From Saccharibacillus endophyticus (lineage in GTDB: Bacteria; Bacillota; Bacilli; Paenibacillales; Paenibacillaceae): DNA of 58,334 nucleotides. This document shows, in pieces, positions 35,561-42,780 of this stretch. Every line of letters starts with the position of its first letter. The stretch's first letter is position 1. Both the position numbers and the translations under genes were made by a program. The stretch is taken from assembly GCF_013185185.1 (NCBI RefSeq), contig NZ_JAAZWE010000013.1:1-58334 (forward strand), read 5' to 3'. The notes beneath the pieces are model-generated. The model did no database searches, was not told where the DNA came from, and saw only the letters and a program-made list of their open reading frames with translations.

Positions 35561-35600
35561 AAGAAAATTAGCCGGAACGGTCCAACCGGCTAATTTTCTT
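35561..35600 (-). terminator. Terminator of the TetR-RPH-like operon
   Basis: AAGAAAATTAGCCGG and CCGGCTAATTTTCTT form a perfect 15-bp stem with a ten-base loop. T-rich arms on both sides allow function in either direction. Confidence 0.85.
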
Positions 35601-35678
35601 ACAATACTCCGAGCGATCTTCAATCGAATTTTATAAAACATGAAGTACGCTTTTCGGCAAATTGAAATGTTCAACACC

Positions 35679-35861
35679 TCAGCGAACAAGCGACCTGACG
35701 TTCATCAGCGCTTGCACCGTTTCCGCACGCGTTACTCTGCCGGACGGTCGGAACGTACCGTCGGCGCAGCCGTTCACCATACCGAGCGAAGCGGCTTCCG
35801 CAATAGCATTCCCTGCCCAAGGACCGGCAGTTGGTTGATCGTTCTGCCGACCATACTTTGT
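35679..35861 (-). pseudogene. Fragment of an S-layer-homology (SLH) domain
   Basis: Sixty codons without start run in the same frame directly after the UGA of the preceding enzyme gene to a second UGA at 35679. The translation contains WAGNAIAEAASLGMVNG, then CADGTFRPSGRVTRAET and VQALMNVRSLV, which is a recognisable single SLH repeat (binding to pyruvylated secondary wall polymer). A complete SLH protein has three repeats and a signal peptide, which are missing. It is most simply the 3' end of a deleted S-layer-type gene. Rare stop read-through would append it to the enzyme, but that is speculative. Confidence 0.65.
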
Positions 35862-38477
35862 TCAAAAAACCACTTCCACGACCCCGCCCGCTCCGTCCAC
35901 CCTCACCGTTTGCCCGTCCCGCAGCAGCGCAGTCGCGTTCCCCGTCGCTACGATAGAAGGAATGCCGTACTCTCTGGCGATAATTGCCGAGTGGGACAAA
36001 ATCCCGCCGGAGTCCGTCACCAGCGCGCCGATGCTCGGAAACAAAACCGACCATGCCGGCGTGGTGATCGGGCAGACGAGCACGTCGCCTTTGCGTATGC
36101 TGCCGAACTGCGATTCGTCGCGGACGATGCGCACCGTTCCGGTATACTTTCCTGCCGAAGCGGCAATGCCTCGGATGCGGGAAGGATCGGTTTGCGTTTG
36201 CCCGCTTTCTTCGGTCGCGAAAATGCGTTCGATCGCCCAGATCGCCGCTTCGGCGGACAAACGGGCTTCGGCCGGAAACGACGCGAAAGAAGGCGGAGGC
36301 GGCGGAACTTGTCCGTAGCTGGCCGGTCCGGAGTGCAACCGTGTCCTATTCATTTCGCTTTGTCGATGTTCGACCGCATGACGGATAGATACAACTTCGT
36401 TTTCCAATGCTTGCCGCGTTTCGTCGAACTCCAACCAAAATACGTCGCTTTCGCGATCCAACCGTTCCTTTTCCGCAAGGCGCCGTCCGGCTTCAAGCAG
36501 CGCGTAACGCAGCAAAGCACACGGCGCGTCGCGGTCGTAAAACCCGTGCTCTTCGCGAACGGCATAGGCCGTTTCCGCACGGGCCAGCAAATGCTTGAAG
36601 CGCGCCCGATCGCGTTCAGAACGTTTTCGCAACTCGCTTTCCGCTGCCGCCAGCCTTTGTTCGCGTCGTTGTCGGTGCAGACCGGATTTCCGTTCGGTAT
36701 CGTAATCATGCCTGACCTGGCTTCGCAGAAGCTGCGTCAACAGTTCCGGCGATTCCGCCAGAGTCGGATAAGCCAATTCGGAACGCAACGCGCGGCTGCC
36801 GAACGACCGAAGATACTTATCTAGTTTGGTTGCGAAATTCCGATCCAGCTTTCGAAGTTCGGACAGCGACGCGCCGGCTTCCAATCGACGATGCAGCTCC
36901 GGCACGGCATACACCAGGCGCGCCAGTTCGGACATTTCGCGGGCAGGCGCGCTTGAAGCGACCGATAACCCTTCAAAACAGCCCATCGTCTCCGTATCTC
37001 CCCACCCGAACCAATCGCGGCACATAAAAGCAAATTCGGCCAAAGCCAGTTGCAGCGCTCCGTTGAGCAGCATATGCCGATCGAGACAATCGTTCAGGAA
37101 TTCCCGCGTCTGCCCGAGATAAGCCCGCAGTTCCGTATTCGACAACGCGTGCAGATCGACCGATGCCAAAGCTTCCGCGCGGCGGATCAAATCCGGCTTC
37201 CAGTCTCGTTCCCAGCTCGCCAGCGTACGGCCGCCCACGTCCTGCCGAACAGCCTGTACCGCTCCCGCGATTCTCGACCGGATCGACGGCACGACGCGGA
37301 TCAGCACCGGCATCAGCCAATCGGGCGGAGCCGGACGGTCTTTGCCCCCGAGCGGCACGGTGCGCTGGTACATCCATCCGCCGATCGAACGCTGCTCCAG
37401 CGTTTCGATCATCAACGACATGTCGCTGCACATGAGCCGCATGGCATGATTCATAGCCGGAATAAACGTGCTGCGCGTCGCGGGCGACAACGGATCGGGA
37501 TAATGGGAAGCTTCCCTTTCCCAATAGCCGTCGGGAACAGAAATCGGCGTTTCCGGCGTTTCCGGCGTTTCCGACACCGGTTCCGAAAATTCTGATTCTT
37601 TCTGCGGGAACGCCGATTTCGGTCTGTCCAGCGTCGTGATCGGACGGGCTTGCAGCAGATACAACTTATCGCCGCAAATCGCCCATTCGATATCCTGCGG
37701 TTGCCCGAAAAAGGTCTCCGTGGCCCGTGCCAATTCCGCGATACGCAAAACCTGGTCGCGATCGACCGCTTTTTCCGGCGTGCTCGCGCTTACCGCTTCA
37801 TTCCCGCGCACGCTCCATTCGTCGGGCGTCGCCGTTCCCGAAACCAGCCGCTCTCCGAGTCCCCGCACCGCGCTGACGACGATTTCGGAACGGTCCCCGT
37901 TGACCGGATTCGCCGTAAACGCGACGCCTGCCGCATCCGGAGCGAGCATCGGCTGAATCAGCACCGCCATAGCGCCGGCTTGTACCTGCTGCTGTTCGCG
38001 ATAATGCAGCAGATGGCCGCCAAGCGCGGAAGCCCAGCATTTGCGTACGGCAAGCTCTACGTTTTCCGCCCCTTGCACATTCAAAAAGGTATCGTATTGT
38101 CCGGCAAAAGAAGCGTGGCGGGAATCTTCGGCAATACCGGAAGAACGAACGGCCAGCGACAGACCATCCAGCCGTTCCGCTTCCCGCTTCAACCGCGATT
38201 GCCATGCGGGGCCAACAGGAGTCGACAGGAAATATTCCCGCATCTCTTTCTCGCTCGCCCGTTCCGGCCTTTCCGAGACATAGGCCGCATGCGCGAGCGT
38301 CGTGATGACGAAGCCTTCCGGCACCGGAAATCCGGCTTGCAGCAACTTTGCCAGATTGGCGGCTTTGCCGCCCGCAAGTTCCGTATCGGCGCAAGCCCGT
38401 TCCGACAGCCCGATCAGCAGACGCGGACCTTCGTCGTTCGAACCTTCAACAAACAAGCCACCGGTCAAGTCGTTCAT
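35862..38477 (-). CDS. Rifampicin-phosphotransferase-like PEP-synthase family enzyme (YvkC-like)
   Basis: Rifampicin phosphotransferases use ATP to phosphorylate and inactivate rifamycins and share their parts with PEP synthase. The 871-residue protein has the N-terminal ATP-grasp domain (about 1-320: GGKAANLAKLLQAGFPVPEG, LAVRSSGIAEDSRHASFAGQ, IEWAICGDKLYLLQARPIT), a long helical middle domain (about 350-750), and a C-terminal swivelling phosphohistidine domain with GGILSHSAIIAREYGIPS (His about 42 residues from the end). The TIM barrel of true PEP synthase is absent, as in RPH. ATG 38477 overlaps the tetR stop by four bases and has GAGGAG upstream. The tetR-plus-RPH-like pair resembles yvkB-yvkC of B. 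subtilis. Substrate is inferred. Confidence 0.8.
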   Translation of the reverse strand: MNDLTGGLFVEGSNDEGPRLLIGLSERACADTELAGGKAANLAKLLQAGFPVPEGFVITTLAHAAYVSERPERASEKEMREYFLSTPVGPAWQSRLKREAERLDGLSLAVRSSGIAEDSRHASFAGQYDTFLNVQGAENVELAVRKCWASALGGHLLHYREQQQVQAGAMAVLIQPMLAPDAAGVAFTANPVNGDRSEIVVSAVRGLGERLVSGTATPDEWSVRGNEAVSASTPEKAVDRDQVLRIAELARATETFFGQPQDIEWAICGDKLYLLQARPITTLDRPKSAFPQKESEFSEPVSETPETPETPISVPDGYWEREASHYPDPLSPATRSTFIPAMNHAMRLMCSDMSLMIETLEQRSIGGWMYQRTVPLGGKDRPAPPDWLMPVLIRVVPSIRSRIAGAVQAVRQDVGGRTLASWERDWKPDLIRRAEALASVDLHALSNTELRAYLGQTREFLNDCLDRHMLLNGALQLALAEFAFMCRDWFGWGDTETMGCFEGLSVASSAPAREMSELARLVYAVPELHRRLEAGASLSELRKLDRNFATKLDKYLRSFGSRALRSELAYPTLAESPELLTQLLRSQVRHDYDTERKSGLHRQRREQRLAAAESELRKRSERDRARFKHLLARAETAYAVREEHGFYDRDAPCALLRYALLEAGRRLAEKERLDRESDVFWLEFDETRQALENEVVSIRHAVEHRQSEMNRTRLHSGPASYGQVPPPPPSFASFPAEARLSAEAAIWAIERIFATEESGQTQTDPSRIRGIAASAGKYTGTVRIVRDESQFGSIRKGDVLVCPITTPAWSVLFPSIGALVTDSGGILSHSAIIAREYGIPSIVATGNATALLRDGQTVRVDGAGGVVEVVF

Positions 38478-39067
38478 CGGGACTCCTCCTCTTTTTCGGA
38501 AAATGCCGGGGTCGAAGCTTCTGTCCGCAAAAAAGCGATTTGAGCACGCAGGCCGGTTTGCAGCGCACGGATCAAGGCGGGTTGATCTAATCCGTAACGT
38601 TCCTGCATATCGACCCACGTATTCATGCTCAACAACTGACGGATCGTTATATAAGAAGCCTGTCGCAGATCCGCATCGCTCTCGCCCGGCGCTTCGCGTT
38701 CCACCAGCAGACGTATCCATTCGTCCCGATCGCCGGTGCTGGAATGTTTGGCGTTCAGCCGAAGCGCCGACACGATCAACAGCAGCGCGCGGATCTTGGG
38801 CAGCAAATCGTAGACTTGCGGAATCATCTTCCCGATCCATTCCGGCAGTCCGTCCAGCGTGCCGCTATAAGCCGGAATCTGCCCCATATGACGATCCAGC
38901 CACCAATTCCGCAATCCTTCCAGCAAAGCTTCCCGCGAAGCGTAGTGCCGATATACCGATCCGTACGATACGTTCGCCCGCTCCGCCACTTCATGGATCG
39001 TGAAATTATGAATCCGTCCTTCCAAGATGAGCTGCTCGACCGCCTCCATAATGGCTTGGCCCGTCAT
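38474..39067 (-). CDS. TetR-family regulator of the RPH-like operon
   Basis: The 197-residue protein has a TetR helix-turn-helix at about residues 15-55 (HNFTIHEVAERANVSYGSVYRHYASREALL) and a helical ligand domain. The start is uncertain. ATG 39067 (MTGQAIMEAVEQ) gives a typical length, but AGGA is very close to it; an in-frame ATG at 39163 coincides with the -10 promoter box and is therefore unlikely. It overlaps the enzyme gene by four bases (ATGA), so both are made from one mRNA, and an inverted repeat at the promoter suggests self-regulation. Confidence 0.85.
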   Translation of the reverse strand: MTGQAIMEAVEQLILEGRIHNFTIHEVAERANVSYGSVYRHYASREALLEGLRNWWLDRHMGQIPAYSGTLDGLPEWIGKMIPQVYDLLPKIRALLLIVSALRLNAKHSSTGDRDEWIRLLVEREAPGESDADLRQASYITIRQLLSMNTWVDMQERYGLDQPALIRALQTGLRAQIAFLRTEASTPAFSEKEEESR

Positions 39068-39127
39068 TTCCTGCTGCTGTTTACGAATAGGACTTTCGTA
39101 ATTCCGTTTGTTTTTGGAGGTGTTCAG

Positions 39128-39171
39128 TATATTCGACCTCAATTCAATGAATAATTTATACATCGAATATA
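39128..39171. promoter_or_regulatory. Inverted repeat at the TetR-RPH promoter
   Basis: TATATTCGA (39128-39136) and TCGAATATA (39163-39171) are perfect 9-bp inverted arms 26 bp apart. One covers the -10 box. In the middle lies a smaller palindrome, ATTCAATGAAT (39142-39152). Candidate operator for the downstream TetR protein. Confidence 0.45.
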
Positions 39172-39194
39172 AAGTGGTATTTATTTATTGTCAA
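39166..39194 (-). promoter_or_regulatory. Sigma-A promoter of the TetR-RPH operon
   Basis: TTGACA at 39189-39194, a 17-bp spacer and TATATT at 39166-39171 on the minus strand; the start point would be near 39159. Confidence 0.75.
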
Positions 39195-39280
39195 ACTCAA
39201 ATAAAGTCCCGATTTGCATGGCGGCCGGAACTTCAAAGGTAATTGTTGTTTAAACTTTATTGATTGTCTTTTCAAAACAG

Positions 39281-39310
39281 TAAAGCCCCCTGCTTTTGCA
39301 AACAGGGGGG
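39281..39310 (-). terminator. Terminator downstream of ispE and of a gene fragment
   Basis: The minus strand pairs CCCCCTG with CAGGGGG around TTTGCAAAAG and continues CTTTACTGTTTTG. The stretch 39311-39423 shows nothing else. Confidence 0.65.
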
Positions 39311-39423
39311 TCGCTTTTATCCTTTATGCTCTTAATCTATCTTTGTTATCGTCTTTACTTTTCGCAGCGAAATCGACGCCTCGACCTCTCATTCACGAAT
39401 CGTTTTGTCCATACCGTAGATCA

Positions 39424-39564
39424 TTAGCTAAAGGATCGCATGTCCGTTAGAACGCTCATGTTCGCGATCTTTAATCCGTAACGTGTGATCGCTTCTTGAT
39501 TAAGCTTGTCCGATTGGGTCTCCAGAATCGAGGTCACATTGCGCCGCGCCAAATCTCGGCTTCC
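39424..39564 (-). pseudogene. C-terminal fragment resembling an SPFH/band-7-type protein
   Basis: Forty-six codons without a start, between two in-frame stops, read like a real protein end: LARRNVTSILETQSDKLNQ followed by EAITRYGLKIANMSV and a short tail. The pattern of a helix ending in xRYGLKI followed by a strand resembles the end of SPFH/prohibitin domains, but the match is by eye only. It lies directly after ispE at the edge of the accessory insert and is probably a remnant of a deleted gene. Confidence 0.4.
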
Positions 39565-39578
39565 TTACGGTCAAGGGA

Positions 39579-40442
39579 CTACCCCAACGTCCTCACCGCA
39601 TAAACTTCTTCGCAAAACCCTCTTAACCCGTTACAAATCCGCTTCGCCTTCTCTTCCTTACTCACCAATCCAAATACCGTCGGCCCGCTCCCGGACATCA
39701 GCACGCCATCCGCGCCCAGATTCTCCATGACCTGCTTCAGCCGCGCCACGCCCGGATACAGCTTCAGCGTCACGTCCTCCAGCACATTCCCCAGACCGCC
39801 GCAGACGGCTTCGAACGAGCTTTGCTCCAGTGCTTCTCTCATACCCGACGCCGAAGGATGAACTGCAATCTCTGCTGCCTTCAGGTTGCCGTACACATCA
39901 GCCGTCGAGACATTGATCGGCGGCTTCGCCAATACGACCCAACAGCGCGGCGGACTCGATAACGCTTCCAGCTTCTCGCCCCGCCCCGTGGCAAGCGCTG
40001 TGCCGCCGCGTACGCAAAAAGGAACGTCGGAGCCGATCTCTGCGCCTAAATCCTCCAGTTCCGCCGTAGACAGCCCCAGCTCCCACAAACGATTCAATCC
40101 ACGCAAGGCTGCCGCCGCATCGCTGCTGCCTCCAGCTAATCCAGCCGCAACCGGAATCCGTTTCTCCAGATGCATATGCACCCCGCGATTGATCCCAAAG
40201 CGCTGGCGCAGCAGGCGTGCCGCACGCACCGCCAGGTTTTTATCGTCAAGCGGAATATAACCGGATTGGCTGGACAACGAGATTCGGCTCGTCCCCGGAT
40301 CATGCAGCGTCAGCCGGTCGGCCAGATCCACCATCGTCATAACCATTTCTACTTCGTGAAATCCGTCGTTGCGTTTATGTAAAACGTCCAGCATCAGATT
40401 GATCTTTGCCGGCGCCTTTTCGTAAATAAACAAACTTTCCAC
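39579..40442 (-). CDS. ispE: 4-diphosphocytidyl-2-C-methyl-D-erythritol kinase
   Basis: IspE is the GHMP kinase of the MEP isoprenoid pathway. The 287-residue protein has the N-terminal KAPAKINLMLDV, the ATP loop PVAAGLAGGSSDAAAALRGLNRL near residue 95 and the C-terminal GADGVLMSGSGPTVFGL. Length is normal. It is flanked by veg (upstream) and the accessory insert (downstream); in sporulating Bacillales sspF lies between veg and ispE and is not found here. Confidence 0.96.
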   Translation of the reverse strand: MESLFIYEKAPAKINLMLDVLHKRNDGFHEVEMVMTMVDLADRLTLHDPGTSRISLSSQSGYIPLDDKNLAVRAARLLRQRFGINRGVHMHLEKRIPVAAGLAGGSSDAAAALRGLNRLWELGLSTAELEDLGAEIGSDVPFCVRGGTALATGRGEKLEALSSPPRCWVVLAKPPINVSTADVYGNLKAAEIAVHPSASGMREALEQSSFEAVCGGLGNVLEDVTLKLYPGVARLKQVMENLGADGVLMSGSGPTVFGLVSKEEKAKRICNGLRGFCEEVYAVRTLG

Positions 40443-40576
40443 CGCCCCTGCCTAGTCACCGGTATCCCGGTTTCTTTTTCCGAAGAACTTAGGTTATTAT
40501 ATGCAAAATCCGACACGAAGTCTATTGACCTGTTACCTTATCAACTGGCGTCGACAAGGTACTTCCCCATACACAA

Positions 40577-40610
40577 ACAAAGGCGACCTTCACAAGCGCG
40601 AAGGTCGCCT
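40577..40610 (-). terminator. Terminator downstream of veg
   Basis: AGGCGACCTTC and GAAGGTCGCCT form a perfect 11-bp stem with a short loop; TTTG follows on the minus strand. Confidence 0.85.
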
Positions 40611-40629
40611 CTCAAAAATAACGTGTCAA

Positions 40630-40908
40630 TCAGGCGCCGGCGTAAGCGATTGGAATCTCCGAATCGTCTTGCACTAGCGAAAGCTCAACCGTCTCTGTCA
40701 AAACATCGGCATAGCTATAAGATACTCGGCCCGAAGCGTGTTCAGCCTCTTCTTCAAGCATGACGGTGAATACCGCCGGGTAAGTTCCTTCGAGGACTCC
40801 TGTTTGCTCGACCGTCTTGCGTCGTCCTCCATTGGCACGAAGCATGACTCGGTGTCCTACATGAGCTTCGAGACTGCGTTTGATATCCGATAGCGTTTGA
40901 TGTGCCAT
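40630..40908 (-). CDS. veg: Veg protein
   Basis: Veg is a small, highly expressed protein of Firmicutes that stimulates biofilm formation in B. subtilis, apparently through SinR. The 92-residue protein starts MAHQTLSDIKRSLEAHVGHR and has the conserved LRANGGRRKTVEQTGVLE and YPAVFTVML strand. ATG 40908 has GAGAGGTGG upstream; an in-frame upstream start is not needed. Two near-consensus promoters in tandem indicate very strong expression, as known for the Bacillus gene. Confidence 0.95.
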   Translation of the reverse strand: MAHQTLSDIKRSLEAHVGHRVMLRANGGRRKTVEQTGVLEGTYPAVFTVMLEEEAEHASGRVSYSYADVLTETVELSLVQDDSEIPIAYAGA

Positions 40909-40937
40909 TCTTCTCAACCACCTCTCTCATACAGTTA

Positions 40938-40966
40938 ATTGTAACATTTTGAGAGGCAGTTGTCAA
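40938..40966 (-). promoter_or_regulatory. veg: veg promoter, proximal
   Basis: TTGACA at 40961-40966, a 17-bp spacer and TACAAT at 40938-40943 on the minus strand, 30 bp before the veg start. Confidence 0.8.
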
Positions 40967-40978
40967 ATCAAATATTTC

Positions 40979-41008
40979 ATTATATCAGTATTATTTTAAC
41001 GCTGTCAA
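40979..41008 (-). promoter_or_regulatory. veg: veg promoter, distal
   Basis: TTGACA at 41003-41008, an 18-bp spacer and a perfect TATAAT at 40979-40984 on the minus strand. Together with the proximal promoter this gives tandem strong sigma-A promoters. Confidence 0.8.
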
Positions 41009-41161
41009 CGGGGATTTTTTCGGAAAAATAGCCTTCTCCCGCACCCTAGCCCGATATGCGAATGGTGACGGCAATTCACGCTCCGTATCAGGCTTTAGGG
41101 CACTCTTTTACATTGGCTCTCTACGCATTTTGCGAATTCGCTCGGCAGGCTGAATCGATTC

Positions 41162-42046
41162 TTAACGAAGGCCTTCGCGAAGGAAGATACCGCTCAAACG
41201 CGCATACTCCTCCATCGATACGGTCTCGGCACGCCGCGAAGGTTCGATCCCCGCTTCATGCAGCAGCCCCTCCATGCGCTCGCGTCCTTCTTGCGAGAAG
41301 TAACGTGCGCGAAGGTTATTGGCAATCGTTTTACGACGTTGGGTAAACGAGGCCTGCACGAGCGTAAAGAAATGCTCTTCGTCCGCAACTTCGACCGGCG
41401 GCTTGTCCCGCACCTTCAAACGAATCACTGCGGACTCGACATTCGGCTGCGGAATAAACACGGTGCGCGGCACGATGCAGACCAACTCCGGTTCGCTGTA
41501 ATACTGCACGGCAATGCTCAAGCTTCCGTATTCCTTGCCTCCGGGAGAAGCGGACATGCGCTCGGCAACTTCCTTTTGGATCATGACCACGATGTTCTCC
41601 AGCGGAAGCTTCTCTTCGAGCAGCTTCATCAGAATCGGCGTCGTCACGTAATACGGAAGATTGGCAACCACGCTGACTTTCTCGCTGCGCACGAACACTT
41701 CGTCGAACAATGCCTTCAGATCCACCTTAAGCACGTCTGCCTCGCGTACGGTCACGTTGCCGTACGGGCCCAGCACGTCCTTCAGAATCGGAATCAGACG
41801 GCGGTCGATCTCGACGGCCGCAACCTCGCCCGCGCCGAGCGCAAGCTTTTCCGTCAACGCTCCGATACCCGGTCCGATCTCAAGCGCGCCCTTGGTCGGA
41901 TCGAGATCGGCTGCGGCTACGATTTTACCCAGAATATTTTGATCGATCAGAAAATTCTGACCGAGACTTTTTTTGAAGGAAAAACGGTGTTTGTCGATAA
42001 TTTCTTTGGTTCGCTTAGGCGAAGCAATACTTTCTTTTTCGTTCAT
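41162..42046 (-). CDS. rsmA: 16S rRNA (adenine-1518/1519-N6)-dimethyltransferase
   Basis: RsmA (KsgA) dimethylates two adjacent adenosines in the 3' hairpin of 16S rRNA; its loss gives kasugamycin resistance. The 294-residue protein has KSLGQNFLID, the SAM-binding EIGPGIGALTEKLA and the catalytic NLPYYVTTPIL. I chose ATG 42046 (MNEKESIAS) because AAGGA is ten bases upstream and the N-terminus aligns with B. subtilis; ATG 42064 lies inside rnmV. rnmV and rsmA are separated by only four bases. yabG, normally next, is missing. Confidence 0.95.
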   Translation of the reverse strand: MNEKESIASPKRTKEIIDKHRFSFKKSLGQNFLIDQNILGKIVAAADLDPTKGALEIGPGIGALTEKLALGAGEVAAVEIDRRLIPILKDVLGPYGNVTVREADVLKVDLKALFDEVFVRSEKVSVVANLPYYVTTPILMKLLEEKLPLENIVVMIQKEVAERMSASPGGKEYGSLSIAVQYYSEPELVCIVPRTVFIPQPNVESAVIRLKVRDKPPVEVADEEHFFTLVQASFTQRRKTIANNLRARYFSQEGRERMEGLLHEAGIEPSRRAETVSMEEYARLSGIFLREGLR

Positions 42047-42050
42047 GAAC

Positions 42051-42596
42051 TCACGATCCTTCATTTTCGATTTGGGCCAGCGCGTCAGCGAACTCTTGCG
42101 GCGAGATCTGGAACATCCGCATGCGATTGTGGAACTGCTTGCCGTTGCAATAGCCGATTCCGAGCAGATTGCCCATCGCCATCCGACGCGAAGCCGCGTT
42201 TTTATGCACGATCAGTCCGGCTTCGATCAGATCCTGCCAGTCGATCATGCTTTCCTTGCCCGGCATCTCCGTGTGCACGCGCTCCAAAGCAAGGCGAATC
42301 GCTTCAGGCGACGCATTTTCCACGCCGATATCGCCTTTTCGCGTCGCGTCTGCTTCCGGAATAAAAGCATGTTTGCAGCCGGGAACCTTCTGAGCGACAA
42401 TCTTCCGAATTCGCTCGCCCGCAAAGTCGGGGTCCGTCAAAATGATCACGCCTCGACGCTCCATCGCAAGTTGAACGCGACGAATCACCGCGGCGCCTAT
42501 CGCGGATCCGCCCGTCTCGATGGTATCTGCCTCGACCGCACGCTTGACCGCTACGGTATCGTCGCGGCCTTCCACGACAATCACTTCTTTAATCAT
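42051..42596 (-). CDS. rnmV: Ribonuclease M5
   Basis: RNase M5 makes the final cuts that mature 5S rRNA. The 181-residue protein has the N-terminal TOPRIM domain (IKEVIVVEGRDDTVAVKRA, then ILTDPDFAGERIRK with the metal-binding Asp pair) and a C-terminal RNA/L18-binding part. Length matches the family. Its leader contains a terminator-like hairpin between promoter and start codon. Confidence 0.95.
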   Translation of the reverse strand: MIKEVIVVEGRDDTVAVKRAVEADTIETGGSAIGAAVIRRVQLAMERRGVIILTDPDFAGERIRKIVAQKVPGCKHAFIPEADATRKGDIGVENASPEAIRLALERVHTEMPGKESMIDWQDLIEAGLIVHKNAASRRMAMGNLLGIGYCNGKQFHNRMRMFQISPQEFADALAQIENEGS

Positions 42597-42621
42597 GTGA
42601 TATCCCCTTGCCTCTCATAAC

Positions 42622-42654
42622 AAAAAGAAGGGTCAACGTAGTCTCCCCTTCTTT
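42622..42654 (-). promoter_or_regulatory. rnmV: Terminator-like attenuator in the rnmV leader
   Basis: On the minus strand AAGAAGGG pairs with CCCTTCTT and continues TTTTG, about 25 bases before the rnmV start and about 28 bases after the -10 box. It would end most transcripts before the gene unless something prevents hairpin formation. Confidence 0.5.
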
Positions 42655-42681
42655 GATTTCGATCCTGCTTCAATATCGTTG

Positions 42682-42690
42682 ATTATACCA
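42682..42690 (-). promoter_or_regulatory. rnmV: rnmV promoter (extended -10)
   Basis: A perfect TATAAT at 42682-42687 on the minus strand is preceded by TGG, an extended -10. The -35 region (TTACGC, 42705-42710) is poor, which is typical when an extended -10 is present. Confidence 0.55.
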
Positions 42691-42729
42691 CTTCCGAGCC
42701 ATCAGCGTAAACGACCGCTTTGACGAAAA

Positions 42730-42764
42730 GAATCCGGCAGATCGGATTCGATCTGCCGGATTCC
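42730..42764 (-). terminator. Terminator downstream of yabE
   Basis: GAATCCGGCAGATCG and CGATCTGCCGGATTC form a perfect 15-bp stem with a four-base loop, followed on the minus strand by TTTTCG. Confidence 0.9.
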
Positions 42765-42780
42765 CTAATGACGAAGCTTA

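Noticed and set aside
35640..36824. 394-codon plus-strand open frame
   Set aside because: Antisense to the RPH-like gene, whose C-terminal phosphohistidine motif is clear on the minus strand.
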